NCBI RefSeq assembly: GCF_001679785.1
Contig: NZ_CP016290.1
Coordinates: 62,001 to 126,000 of the forward strand
Source of the DNA: Rhizobium leguminosarum
GTDB lineage: Bacteria; Pseudomonadota; Alphaproteobacteria; Rhizobiales; Rhizobiaceae
DNA: 64,000 nt
Direction of reading: 5' to 3'
The notes beneath the pieces were generated by a model that saw only the letters and a list, made by a program, of their open reading frames with translations, was not told the origin of the DNA and ran no database searches. The translations under genes and the position numbers were made by a program. Shown piece after piece: positions 16,989 through 25,743 of this stretch; the first letter of the stretch is position 1, and the number at the start of each line of letters is the position of its first letter.

Positions 16989-18611
16989 TTATGTGTTCAG
17001 ATCGCGCCCCCGCGTTTCCGGAAGGAGAAGTGCACCAATCACTGCCGTCAAACCGGCAAAGGCTACCGTGTACCAGAGACCGCCGAAGATGTTTCCTGTC
17101 GTGAGCACAACTGCCGTTGCCACGAAAGGCGCAAATCCACCAATCCATCCATTGCCGAGTTGCAGGGCAACCGAAACACCGCTGTACCGTATCCGAACGG
17201 GAAAGAGTTCGACCAGAAGCGCCCCGAGCGGTCCGTAGACCATTGTCGCCAGGAAGACCAAGGCAAAGAGCACGAGGACGACCATGGGACCATTCGGCTG
17301 GACCGGGGCATTTGCCGCCGGCATCCCCACTCCCGTCAGGGCGGCAACGAGTTCGCCCTCATTCAGGGTTTTAGCCTCGCCACCGTTGATCTGGATTCGG
17401 AGAGGTTCTGGGTCGACCTTCACGGTGTAAGGAACGGCACGCCCAGTCAGCAGCGCCTTCACCTTCTGGCATTCCGTCGTTGCCTGCGGCCGGAACAATT
17501 GTCCGATAAAGGATTGGTCGTGGTTGCAGTCATTGCCCACCAGTACCACTGACGTTTTGGCGCGGAACTCTGTCAGCACAGGATTGCCATAGGTCGCCAG
17601 TGCTTGGAAAAGCGGCATGATCAGCAGCGCCGACAAAGCGCATCCCGTCACGACGATCCACTTGCGTCCGATCCTGTCGGAAAGCCAACCGAAGAACAGG
17701 AAGAACGGGGTGCCGAGCGTAAGGGCAACGAGCATGTAGAAGTTTGCCTGATCCTGGGTCAGCTTTAGTATGGTCGTCATGAAATACAGGCTGTAGAAAT
17801 GGCCCGTGTACCAGATGACCGCCTGCCCCGCGACGACGCCGAAGATCGCTACCAGCACAAGGCGCAGGTTCTTGCGGTCACCCAAGGTCTCGGCGATCGG
17901 GTTCTTCGAGCCTTTTCCCTGCGCCTTCATTTCCTGGAAGACCGGCGACTCGTGCAGCTTCAGGCGGATATAGAGCGACAGGATCAAAAGCAGGATTGAA
18001 CCAATGAAGGGTATCCGCCATCCCCAACTCGCAAAATCCTCCGCCGACAACGAGGACCGGCAAAGAACGATCACGATCAGCGACAAGAATAAACCAAGCG
18101 TTGCGGTGATCTGAATCCAGCTTGTCGTGAGCCCCCGCCGATCGCGGTCGGAATGCTCCGCAACGTAGGTCACCGCGCCCCCAAACTCGCCGCCAACCGC
18201 CAACCCCTGCAGCAGGCGCAGCCCGACCAGCAAAGCCGGCGCCGCCCAGCCGATGGAATCGTATGTCGGCAGCAGACCGATGGCCGCCGTGGCAAGACCC
18301 ATGACCAGCATGGTTACAAGGAAGGTTTTCTTCCGGCCAACAAGGTCACCGAGCCTTCCAAAGACGATTGCACCAAAAGGCCGAAGGACGAAGCCCGCGC
18401 CGAAGGTCGCCAGCGCTGCGAGCAAGGCGGCCGTCTCGTTGCCCTTCGGGAAGAACAGCGTACTGAAGAAGGCGGCAAGGGAGCAGTAGATAAAGAAGTC
18501 GTACCATTCGAAAACGGTTCCGAGCGCGGCCGCAAAAACGGTCCGTTTCGTGTTGCGGTCCAGATCGTGCGCTTTTGGCTTGATCTGTGAAGTCATCTCT
18601 TGAACAGACAT
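16989..18611 (-). CDS. MFS transporter, metabolite:H+ symporter (MHS) family
   Basis: A 540-residue membrane protein with 12 predicted helices and MHS landmarks: GTVFEWYDFFIYC in helix 1, GRLGDLVGRKKTF in loop 2-3, LQGLAVGGEFGGAVTYVAEH, and SDRIGRKW in loop 8-9. Family members import organic acids such as shikimate, alpha-ketoglutarate or proline/betaine. An insert of about 100 residues between helices 9 and 10 (two cysteines, charged) makes it longer than the usual 430-450. The gene follows the alpha/beta hydrolase gene and overlaps its end by a few bases short of contact, so both probably share the sigma-54 promoter. Confidence 0.88.
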   Translation of the reverse strand: MSVQEMTSQIKPKAHDLDRNTKRTVFAAALGTVFEWYDFFIYCSLAAFFSTLFFPKGNETAALLAALATFGAGFVLRPFGAIVFGRLGDLVGRKKTFLVTMLVMGLATAAIGLLPTYDSIGWAAPALLVGLRLLQGLAVGGEFGGAVTYVAEHSDRDRRGLTTSWIQITATLGLFLSLIVIVLCRSSLSAEDFASWGWRIPFIGSILLLILSLYIRLKLHESPVFQEMKAQGKGSKNPIAETLGDRKNLRLVLVAIFGVVAGQAVIWYTGHFYSLYFMTTILKLTQDQANFYMLVALTLGTPFFLFFGWLSDRIGRKWIVVTGCALSALLIMPLFQALATYGNPVLTEFRAKTSVVLVGNDCNHDQSFIGQLFRPQATTECQKVKALLTGRAVPYTVKVDPEPLRIQINGGEAKTLNEGELVAALTGVGMPAANAPVQPNGPMVVLVLFALVFLATMVYGPLGALLVELFPVRIRYSGVSVALQLGNGWIGGFAPFVATAVVLTTGNIFGGLWYTVAFAGLTAVIGALLLPETRGRDLNT

Positions 18612-18624
18612 GTGAGCCTCCCAC

Positions 18625-19452
18625 TCAAACGGTTTGACGCGAGAGGCCGGTGCCGCTCGACCGAGAAAAACGACTATCGCAGTCCTTGAGAAAGCTCTCG
18701 AGGACATGGTTGAAGACCTGCGGCTGCTCGAGCATCGGGAAATGACCCGCGTCCGCTATAACCTCAAGCCGGCTTTCCGGAATACCCTCTGCGAGAACAA
18801 CGGATTCTCCGGGTGGCGTGATGATGTCCTCAGTGCCGACCACGACCAGCGTGGGGACGCCGATATCGTGAAGATTGGCCCGGCTGTCCGACGCATTGAG
18901 TGAGGCGATCGCCTCCCGTGCAACAAAAGCCGGCGTTTGGGCAACCTCTTGTCTGGCAAATTCGACAAGGTCTCTGCCGGCTGTACGGCCGAACGAACGC
19001 TCGATGACATTCTGGCTCGCCTGGACAACGCCGAGGTCATCGATGGCCTTGAGAACATTGTCGACATTGACATCCGCGCCAAGTCCGTGGGGCGTTGCCC
19101 CGACAAGCACAAGCGCGAGGACACGCTCGGGGTGGGACAGGGTAAAGGTCTGCGCCACCGTTCCTCCCATTGAGAGGCCGACGAGAATGGCTTCGTCGAT
19201 TTCGAGTGCACGATAGACCGCCAGGATATCATTTGCGAAGGCCGCGATTGTGTAGCTGCGTCCCTCCGGTCGTGGCGATACACCGTGTCCTGGAAGATCG
19301 ATGCGGATGACCCTGTAACGGGACGAGAACGCCTCAATTTGCTCCCGCCAGAATTGGGCTGTGGTCGTGAACCCGTGCACGAACACAAGCGGCAAACCGG
19401 CGCCCGACACGTGCACAACCGTATCGCCGATTGTCATGGTTTCGATATGCAT
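18625..19452 (-). CDS. Alpha/beta-fold hydrolase
   Basis: A 275-residue alpha/beta hydrolase: oxyanion region VFVHGFTTTAQFW, nucleophile elbow GLSMGG (catalytic Ser near residue 96), acid in VVGTEDIITPP, and catalytic His in ADAGHFPMLEQP. Relatives include enol-lactone hydrolases (PcaD-like) and C-C bond hydrolases. It is the first gene after a sigma-54 promoter and is followed 13 bp later by the MHS transporter gene, which suggests import and hydrolysis of one organic acid, ester or lactone. The precise substrate is unknown. Confidence 0.85.
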   Translation of the reverse strand: MHIETMTIGDTVVHVSGAGLPLVFVHGFTTTAQFWREQIEAFSSRYRVIRIDLPGHGVSPRPEGRSYTIAAFANDILAVYRALEIDEAILVGLSMGGTVAQTFTLSHPERVLALVLVGATPHGLGADVNVDNVLKAIDDLGVVQASQNVIERSFGRTAGRDLVEFARQEVAQTPAFVAREAIASLNASDSRANLHDIGVPTLVVVGTEDIITPPGESVVLAEGIPESRLEVIADAGHFPMLEQPQVFNHVLESFLKDCDSRFSRSSGTGLSRQTV

Positions 19453-19491
19453 TATTTCTGCTCCCCTTTAGGTTTTTACACCGTAAGCATC

Positions 19492-19506
19492 GCAAGGGGC
19501 GGGCCA
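19492..19506 (-). promoter_or_regulatory. Sigma-54 (RpoN) -24/-12 promoter for the hydrolase-transporter operon
   Basis: On the minus strand the sequence reads TGGCCCGCCCCTTGC, with GG and GC exactly 10 bp apart, matching the TGGCAC-N5-TTGC consensus. It sits 40 bp before the hydrolase ATG. The divergent gene encodes a sigma-54 activator, which supports a functional promoter. Confidence 0.75.
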
Positions 19507-19627
19507 GTTGGCGGTTTTGGAGGGTCGCCGTTGCTCAACGAGCTGGAAACATGAGCAAATTTCGAAGGTTCCTCGCCGCTCGACAAACACTTGCCCGTCA
19601 GTCTCTCGCATATACCGTCACCTCATA

Positions 19628-19644
19628 GAGACACATATTGTCTC
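19628..19644. promoter_or_regulatory. Palindromic upstream activator site candidate
   Basis: GAGACA-CATAT-TGTCTC is a perfect 6-bp inverted repeat with a 5-nt spacer. A further half site GAGACG starts at 19651 and an inverted half-like AGTCTC lies near 19600. The cluster lies about 120 bp upstream of the sigma-54 promoter and just before the activator gene, where an enhancer-binding protein would be expected to bind. Confidence 0.55.
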
Positions 19645-19716
19645 GCTTTAGAGACGATTAGTCGGTAGAGTGATCGTGACGTAATTTCATCGGGGTTCCA
19701 ACCAGGTCAGGCTGAG

Positions 19717-21069
19717 ATGACGCTTCCGGAGTGGTTCGCAGGTTCATCGGAAGAAGCCGGGTTTCTCCGTCTCGTGCTCGATCATGTCTCAGACTGCCTC
19801 GTCGCCGTCGATACAGCCGGGACAATCGTCCTGATCAATGAGCCCTACTGCAAGCTGCTCGGGGGTGAGGCCGATGACTTCCTCGGGCGCCACATAACCG
19901 ATGTGGTTGGGCCACAGACCAAGCTTCATTTCGTTGCACGTGGGATCGGCACCCATGTCGGTTATCCGCTCGAGGTTCGTGGCCATAAACTGGTAACGAA
20001 GCAAGTTCCCGTGCACCGGGACGGCAAGATCATCGGCGCGGTCGGGCTTGCCCTCTTCTCTGACTATGATGCCTTGAAGAAGACCTACAGCCGCATATCG
20101 AAAGCAGAACTCGCCATTCCGCAACGTCCCAGAGCGTGGCAATCGAAGTTCAGGCTGAATGACATCATCGGCATGGGCGGGTTGATGGATTCCTATCGTG
20201 ACACCATCAAGGTTGCCGCGGCGTATGATTTGCCTGTGATGATTTGTGGCGAGACCGGCGCGGGCAAGGAACTGGCCGCGCATGCCCTTCATGCACTGTC
20301 GGACAGGCGTAGTGGACCCTTTGTGTGGGTCAACTGCGCGTCCATTCCCAGCGAGCTGATTGAAGCCGAGCTCTTTGGATACGAAGGCGGTGCTTTCACG
20401 GGCGCTCGCAGCCAGGGCAAACCGGGCAAGTTTGAACTTGCCACAGGCGGCGTGCTTTTCCTGGACGAGATCGGCGACATGCCGCTTGCCCTTCAGGGCA
20501 GTTTGCTGCGCGTTCTGCAGATGAACGAAATCGTACGTGTCGGCGGTACCAATCCGGTCAGTATCAACTTGGGCATCATCTGTGCGACCAATAAAGCTCT
20601 TCTTGACCTGGTGAAGGTGGGCCGCTTTCGCGAGGACCTGTATCACCGGCTGAATGTTTTGCCGATCAACGTCCCTCCCCTGCGGCATAGGGGCGATATC
20701 CCACACCTTGCCGAGTGCTTGCTTGCGCGCATCGCAGGGCGGCTGGGTAAGTCCACACCAAACCTGACCGATCACGATCGCAATCTGTTGATCGGATACG
20801 CGTGGCCGGGAAACGTGCGCGAGCTCGAAAACGCGCTGACGCGAATGATCATTACCGGGACACTCGCCATTTCTGTCCAGGAGGTTTCCTCAACCCCGGC
20901 TGAGCCAGACGCGACGCAGCCACTCAAAGACAGGATACGATCCCAAACGGACGCGGAGATCCGTGCCGCTCTCAAACAAACGCGCGGTAACAGGAGCCGT
21001 GCGGCTGAATTGCTCGGTATCAGCCGCGCCCACCTCTATCGCCTTCTCAAGGAGCCGGACGTAAAATAG
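19717..21069 (+). CDS. Sigma-54-dependent enhancer-binding regulator (PAS, AAA+, Fis HTH)
   Basis: A 450-residue activator. Residues about 15-120 form a PAS sensor (DHVSDCLVAVDTAGTIVLINEPYCKLLG). The AAA+ domain (about 150-385) carries Walker A GETGAGKE near 178-185, the sigma-54 contact loop GAFTGA near 224-230, and Walker B VLFLDEIGDM. The C-terminus (about 415-446) is a Fis-type HTH (NRSRAAELLGISRAHLYRLL). It is divergent from the hydrolase-MHS operon, which has a matching -24/-12 promoter and a palindromic upstream site. The inducer is probably the transported compound, sensed directly by the PAS domain since no kinase or receiver domain is present. Confidence 0.92.
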   Translation: MTLPEWFAGSSEEAGFLRLVLDHVSDCLVAVDTAGTIVLINEPYCKLLGGEADDFLGRHITDVVGPQTKLHFVARGIGTHVGYPLEVRGHKLVTKQVPVHRDGKIIGAVGLALFSDYDALKKTYSRISKAELAIPQRPRAWQSKFRLNDIIGMGGLMDSYRDTIKVAAAYDLPVMICGETGAGKELAAHALHALSDRRSGPFVWVNCASIPSELIEAELFGYEGGAFTGARSQGKPGKFELATGGVLFLDEIGDMPLALQGSLLRVLQMNEIVRVGGTNPVSINLGIICATNKALLDLVKVGRFREDLYHRLNVLPINVPPLRHRGDIPHLAECLLARIAGRLGKSTPNLTDHDRNLLIGYAWPGNVRELENALTRMIITGTLAISVQEVSSTPAEPDATQPLKDRIRSQTDAEIRAALKQTRGNRSRAAELLGISRAHLYRLLKEPDVK

Positions 21070-21151
21070 CTTGCCTTCAAGGAAGTCGCCCCGTTTTCAG
21101 CTGCAAACAATTCCCCCCGCTTTGGCTCGCGTGGTCGGGCAAGACAAACGC

Positions 21152-22438
21152 TCAGCCGAAATCCAGAGCCTCCAGGATGTCTTCGATAAGATCCTCGGCA
21201 TCCTCCAGGCCGACGGAGCAGCGGATGACGTCATCTCCAAGCGCGTCGCAAAGGCCGCCTCCTGAAAGGGACAGGTGGCGGGTGCTGGTGAGGCGGGCCG
21301 AATGGCATATGAGGCTGCCGACCTCTGCCAGATTGACGCCCGACTGTATAAGCCGCAGTCTGCTGATCATCGCAGTGGCACCATCCCTGCCTGCACGAAG
21401 GCCGAAAGCCAACATTCCCGAGCCACCTGACATCTGCCTGCGAGCGATGGAATGGTTCGGATGAGATGGAAGAAAGGGATATCTCACCCACGCCACCGCC
21501 GGATGGGTTTCCAATGTCAGCGCGATCGCATGGGCGGCGGAACTGTGCCGGTCCATCCTGAGAGCAAGTGTTTTCACGCCACGAAGGATGAGGAACGAAG
21601 CCTGCGGTGAGATCACGGTCGCCTCAGGAAAACGAAGGTTGGTTTCCCGCAGTTTGTGAATGATTGCGGTGTCTCCCAGCAGGGCACCGCCGAGTGTGTC
21701 GCCATGACCGTTGATGTATTTGGTAAGCGATTGCAGGACAATATCGGCGCCGTGCTCAATCGGGCGCTGCAAGGCTGGCGAAGCGAATGTGCTGTCAACG
21801 ACGATCTTGAGGCCGCAGGAACGACCGCATTCTGCGATTGCAGCAATGTCGAGAATGTCGCCAAGAGGATTTGTCGGCGTATCAAAATAAATGAGACGCG
21901 TTCGAGGCGTCACCGCATGGCAGATGTTTGCGGGAAGCGACAGGTCAACCGGGACCATTGTGATGCCGGCCCGCGTTAGCGTCTTCTCCATCAGAGCGGC
22001 CGTATCGGTACAAACTTGCCTGTGGACGATCATCTCGTCGCCTTCGGAGAGAAGCGCCAGTGCGAGCATATTGAAGGCGGCCAACCCTGATGAAAGCACC
22101 AAGCCGGCCTCGGCTCCTTCGAGGCGAGCCAACGTCTTCTCGAGCATGTCCGTCGCTGAGTGGGCGTTGTTGTCCGCACCGCTGATTTTTCTGACCGATT
22201 GAGCGGGATGGTTCAATGACAGGTCGACTGGTTGGTGGATAGCACGCGTCGAGAATCCGAGTTCGTCGAACTCCGGATCGGCCGCATCTAACTCATCGCG
22301 ATCTCGCATGAACTTGTACCTCATCGGTGGACTAGACCAATCGATCTCTGTTCCAAACAGTATTCGAATATCAGCTGCTGCGGCCATCGAGTCGGCGCTC
22401 ATTGAGGTGCGCCAGTGGAGATGAGCGTGACCATCCAT
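21152..22438 (-). CDS. Cys/Met-metabolism PLP enzyme (cystathionine gamma-synthase / methionine gamma-lyase family)
   Basis: A fold-type-I PLP enzyme of up to 428 residues: GFSTRAIHQPVD near the N-terminus, SSGLAAFNMLAL, YFDTPTNPLGDILDI, VVDSTFASPALQRP, the PLP-lysine motif QSLTKYINGHGD, and the C-terminal GLEDAEDLIEDI. Members perform gamma- or beta-replacement or elimination on sulfur amino acids. The core begins about 55 residues into the longest frame, so the true start may be further in (22402 or 22322); no start has a strong ribosome-binding site. It lies behind the XRE-cupin gene on the same strand. The exact reaction cannot be assigned. Confidence 0.85.
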   Translation of the reverse strand: MDGHAHLHWRTSMSADSMAAAADIRILFGTEIDWSSPPMRYKFMRDRDELDAADPEFDELGFSTRAIHQPVDLSLNHPAQSVRKISGADNNAHSATDMLEKTLARLEGAEAGLVLSSGLAAFNMLALALLSEGDEMIVHRQVCTDTAALMEKTLTRAGITMVPVDLSLPANICHAVTPRTRLIYFDTPTNPLGDILDIAAIAECGRSCGLKIVVDSTFASPALQRPIEHGADIVLQSLTKYINGHGDTLGGALLGDTAIIHKLRETNLRFPEATVISPQASFLILRGVKTLALRMDRHSSAAHAIALTLETHPAVAWVRYPFLPSHPNHSIARRQMSGGSGMLAFGLRAGRDGATAMISRLRLIQSGVNLAEVGSLICHSARLTSTRHLSLSGGGLCDALGDDVIRCSVGLEDAEDLIEDILEALDFG

Positions 22439-22552
22439 GTGGTGTTAGGCTCACGGTGTTCGACTTCAGGAGACGGCCGGTGCATGCGGCAACGTTTTTG
22501 CTCCGCCAACCCAAAAGTGCTTCGGTCCGACCTCAAGCAGCAGCAGTTGTCT

Positions 22553-23176
22553 TTACAGGCCCGTTCTCACGCGCGGACGCTGCAGCTCCGCGACAGTCAT
22601 TACAAAGCGGAGCTCCTCCTTGCCACAATTCATGTAAGCATGTTTGTCCTCCGTCCGTGCCAAAACCGAAGAGCCCGCTTTAACGAGGTGCTCGCTATCA
22701 GCCAGTTTCAAGGTAAGCGCGCCGGTTTCCACATTCAGCAGTTCGAGTGTTCCGGCCGAATGGCCGGGCGATTCGAAAACCTCACCGGGAAACAGCGTCC
22801 AGCGCCAAAGCTCGATTTCATCCGGCCCGTGGGTTCCAACCAGAAGAGTGGCACTCCCGCCCTTCGGACCACGCCAGAGGATCGAGGCATCCTCGGGTGG
22901 AACGATGCGCACAGGCACGTTAACTGCGACCCCGACGAAATCGGCGACAGAAACGCCCAATGCGGTCGCTGCCCGGCAGAGCGTCGCAATGCTCGGGTTT
23001 GCGCTGCCCTTTTCGATTTCGACCAGCATGCCTTTGCTGACACCGGATTTGCGCGACAATTCATCGAGTGTCAGGCCATTCTGTTTCCTGAACAATTTGA
23101 GGTTCTGGGACACGGTTGCACTGACACGCTCGACGTCGGTGACCGCTTCGGTCGATATATTGACTTTCTTTTCCAT
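22553..23176 (-). CDS. XRE-family regulator with C-terminal cupin domain
   Basis: A 207-residue protein with an HTH_3 domain (LKLFRKQNGLTLDELSRKSGVSKGMLVEIEKG; about residues 28-60) and a cupin sensor (about 120-200: PGEVFESPGHSAGTLELLNVETG). Such regulators sense amino acids, polyamines or small metabolites and repress nearby catabolic genes. It is divergent from the B3/B4 protein-ABC transporter operon, with only 43 bp between the starts, and codirectional with the PLP enzyme gene, so it may control both. Confidence 0.88.
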   Translation of the reverse strand: MEKKVNISTEAVTDVERVSATVSQNLKLFRKQNGLTLDELSRKSGVSKGMLVEIEKGSANPSIATLCRAATALGVSVADFVGVAVNVPVRIVPPEDASILWRGPKGGSATLLVGTHGPDEIELWRWTLFPGEVFESPGHSAGTLELLNVETGALTLKLADSEHLVKAGSSVLARTEDKHAYMNCGKEELRFVMTVAELQRPRVRTGL

Positions 23177-23189
23177 GGTCGGTATTATA

Positions 23190-23202
23190 GACTAAATTGG
23201 TC
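23190..23202. promoter_or_regulatory. Candidate operator between the XRE-cupin and B3/B4 genes
   Basis: The short divergent gap contains GACTAAATTGGTC, an imperfect palindrome overlapping a TATAGA -10-like element. Its position between two divergent starts fits a repressor site for the XRE-cupin protein. This rests on symmetry and position only. Confidence 0.4.
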
Positions 23203-23219
23203 AATGGGAGCTAGAGGGC

Positions 23220-23906
23220 ATGTTGGAATTTCCGGTCATCGACAAAGAAATCGCAAACATCGCACCAGACTTTCGCGCGATCAGCGTCTTCGTTGATATC
23301 AAGGATGACACGCGTGGCACCATAGCCAGAAATGTGCTGGAAGAGGCTTGTGATTTTGTCCGAGCTGGAGGGCCAGCCTGGAGTGAAGCACATCTGGCAA
23401 GTTGGGCCGAGGCATATAGCCGGTTTGGAGCAAAACCAAATCGCACACCCTGTTCTGCACAGGCGCTGAAGAAGCGGGTGGAGAAAGACGGCCGTATCCC
23501 TTCGATCAACCAGATCGTCGATCTCTACAACGCAGTCAGCTTGCGTTTTGCAATACCGGTGGGTGGAGAAAACTTCGACGCCTATGTCGGCAAGCCACGG
23601 CTGTCTGTTGCAGACGGAACCGAAGTGTTCGACACGGTTATGAACGGAGAGGCGGTCATCGAAAACCCTACCAAGGGTGAAGTCATCTGGCGCGACGATA
23701 TCGGTGTCACGTGCCGGCGCTGGAACTGGCGGCAAGGTACCCGGACCCGACTGGAGACGCTGGGTGGCCGGATGTGGTTCATTTTGGAAAGTTTGGCGAC
23801 AATGCCTGAGGAGGCGCTAGAGGAGGCGGCCAACATGCTGGTGAACGGTTTAAGGCAGCTGGCACCGGGCTGTGAGGTCTACAGACACAAGATTATAGCC
23901 GGCTAA
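23220..23906 (+). CDS. B3/B4 tRNA-binding-domain protein (PheT editing-domain-like)
   Basis: A 228-residue protein matching the stand-alone B3/B4 domain found in the beta subunit of phenylalanyl-tRNA synthetase, with hallmark segments PSINQIVDLYNAVSLRFAIPVGGENFD, GEVIWRDDIGVTCRRWNWRQGTRT and a Trp/Phe-containing C-terminal part. In PheT this domain hydrolyses mischarged Tyr-tRNA-Phe; free-standing forms are thought to edit tRNAs or handle non-protein amino acids. It leads an operon with an amino-acid ABC transporter, suggesting protection against an imported amino-acid analogue (inference). The ATG follows GGGAG at fair spacing. Confidence 0.8.
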   Translation: MLEFPVIDKEIANIAPDFRAISVFVDIKDDTRGTIARNVLEEACDFVRAGGPAWSEAHLASWAEAYSRFGAKPNRTPCSAQALKKRVEKDGRIPSINQIVDLYNAVSLRFAIPVGGENFDAYVGKPRLSVADGTEVFDTVMNGEAVIENPTKGEVIWRDDIGVTCRRWNWRQGTRTRLETLGGRMWFILESLATMPEEALEEAANMLVNGLRQLAPGCEVYRHKIIAG

Positions 23907-24090
23907 CGCGCCGGCGGTAAATCCGAGACAATGGGCACGTGAGGAACGTGCGCCGTTTAGGCGGCGCGTGCGGACGTTCGCGTCCATTTTTTACACTCGC
24001 AACCACGAATGATGGCGCTGTCAGATACGGCGATGGCGAAGCTTTGCCCGCGGAGGAGTGGGCCAACGCTCGCAAGTCAATGGAGGTGAA

Positions 24091-24873
24091 ATGTACATCG
24101 AAACAGTCAAGCCAGCTTTGCTAGTGAGCGACGTTCACAAGAGCTACGGCGCACACAAGGTGCTGAAGGGGATCTCCCTTTCAGCGGAGAAGGGCGACGT
24201 GGTCTCGATCATCGGATCTTCGGGCTCAGGAAAGAGCACGTTCCTGCGCTGCATCAACTTCCTCGAAATTCCGGACCAAGGAACCTTCCAGATCAACGGC
24301 GAAGACGTGATCTTCCGCAAGGGCCGTGACGGCAAATGCCACCCCGCCAACTGGCGGCAGATCGAGAGGCTGAGGAGTGGCCTCGGCATGGTCTTCCAGA
24401 GCTTCAATCTCTGGCCGCACATGACCATTCTCCAGAACGTCATCGAGGCCCCGATCCACATCCTGCGTATCGAGCGTAAAGCGGCGATCGAAAAGGCCGA
24501 GGCGCTACTGGCCAAAGTCGGTCTTTACGACAAGAAGGACACCTACCCCGCCTTCCTTTCCGGCGGCCAGCAGCAACGTGCGTCGATTGCCCGCGCGCTC
24601 TGCGTCGATCCGGCGGTGATGCTGTTTGATGAACCGACCTCGGCACTCGATCCGGAACTCGTCGGCGAAGTGCTCAAGGTCATCCGTGGGCTGGCCGAGG
24701 AAGGTCGCACCATGGTGATGGTCACCCACGAGATGAAGTTCGCACGCGACGTTTCCACCCGCGTCATGTTTTTGCACCAGGGCCAGGTCGAGGAACTCGG
24801 CCCTCCGGCCCAGGTCTTTGGTGCACCCACCAGCGCACGCTGCAAGGAGTTTGTTGCAGCCGGTTCGCACTAA
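24091..24873 (+). CDS. Amino-acid ABC transporter ATP-binding protein (HisP/GlnQ type)
   Basis: A 260-residue ATPase: Walker A GSSGSGKST, Q-loop VFQSFNLWPHMT, signature [15 protein letters not shown], Walker [15 protein letters not shown], and H-loop VTHEMKFA. It powers uptake by the polar amino-acid transporter whose binding protein follows 36 bp downstream. The start at 24091 has TGGAGGTGAA before it; the frame is open 11 codons further upstream. About 185 bp separate it from the B3/B4 gene, enough for an internal promoter. Confidence 0.92.
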   Translation: MYIETVKPALLVSDVHKSYGAHKVLKGISLSAEKGDVVSIIGSSGSGKSTFLRCINFLEIPDQGTFQINGEDVIFRKGRDGKCHPANWRQIERLRSGLGMVFQSFNLWPHMTILQNVIEAPIHILRIERKAAIEKAEALLAKVGLYDKKDTYPAFLSGGQQQRASIARALCVDPAVMLFDEPTSALDPELVGEVLKVIRGLAEEGRTMVMVTHEMKFARDVSTRVMFLHQGQVEELGPPAQVFGAPTSARCKEFVAAGSH

Positions 24874-24909
24874 CCACCACCATCCCAACAGAAAAAGGGG
24901 AACCCTAAG

Positions 24910-25671
24910 ATGAAGCATTTGGGAAAAGCTCTAGCTGTCGCAGCATTCATGCTGGCGACGAGCGCCCAAGCGGAAATCCGCTTCGGCGTCGTCAATGAGG
25001 CCTATGCGCCCTACACGACAAAGGACGCTTCGGGAAAAGCGATTGGCTGGGAGATCGATCTGATGGATGCGATCTGCAAAGAGCTTAAGGAGAAGTGCAC
25101 GATCGTCGACGTTGCCTGGGACGGCCTCATTCCGGCTCTGGAGAGCAAGAAGATCGACGTAATCTGGTCTTCGATGTCGATCACCGACGAGCGCAAGAAG
25201 CGCATCGATTTCACGGACAAATATTACTCGGCTCTCGCTGGCATGATTGGCGCCAAGGATGGCGTCATGGGCGCGACCACCGAGCAGCTGAAAGGAAAGA
25301 CCGTCGGCATCGCCGTGTCGACGACCCAGTCGGCTTACTTCAAGAAGCATTTCGCCGAAATTGCGACCGAGAAAAGTTATGCGACCGTCGATGAATCATT
25401 CCAGGACCTCGCGTCGGGCCGCGTCGACTACATCTTTGCCGACACGGGACCGCTGAAGGAACTCCTGAAAGCCGACCTCGGCAAGGAATGCTGCGAATAC
25501 AAGGGCAGTGTCGAGGCAGACGACTCGGTTCTTGGGGCTGGCGTCGGCGGCGGTATCCGCAAGGGCGACGACGAGCTGCGCGAAAAGCTGAATGGCGCGA
25601 TCAAAGCTGTCAGGGCGAACGGCACCTATGCCGAGTTCAGCAAGAAGTACTTCGACTACGACCCCTATTGA
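24910..25671 (+). CDS. Periplasmic amino-acid-binding protein (SBP family 3)
   Basis: A 253-residue protein with a signal peptide (MKHLGKALAVAAFMLATSAQA, cleavage after AQA) and the family-3 landmarks: AYAPYTTKDASGKAIGWEIDL, IDVIWSSMSITDERKKRIDF, and YIFADTGPLKEL. A CC pair near residue 195 is unusual and could form a disulfide. It belongs to the ABC system of the preceding ATPase and following permease. AAAAGGGGAA precedes the ATG. Confidence 0.9.
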   Translation: MKHLGKALAVAAFMLATSAQAEIRFGVVNEAYAPYTTKDASGKAIGWEIDLMDAICKELKEKCTIVDVAWDGLIPALESKKIDVIWSSMSITDERKKRIDFTDKYYSALAGMIGAKDGVMGATTEQLKGKTVGIAVSTTQSAYFKKHFAEIATEKSYATVDESFQDLASGRVDYIFADTGPLKELLKADLGKECCEYKGSVEADDSVLGAGVGGGIRKGDDELREKLNGAIKAVRANGTYAEFSKKYFDYDPY

Positions 25672-25683
25672 GTCCACGGGCGA

Positions 25684-25720
25684 GGCGGATTTGTCACCAG
25701 CCGTTGGTGGCAAATCTGCC
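25684..25720 (+). promoter_or_regulatory. Long intergenic hairpin between binding-protein and permease genes
   Basis: Arms GGCGGATTTG and CAAATCTGCC (one G-U pair), extended by CACCA/TGGTG around a short loop, make a strong 37-nt hairpin directly after the binding-protein stop. Such structures stabilise upstream mRNA so that binding protein is made in excess over permease. There is no T-tract, so it is probably not a full terminator. Confidence 0.55.
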
Positions 25721-25743
25721 GGTCCTGTTCTGGAAGGCTTCCC

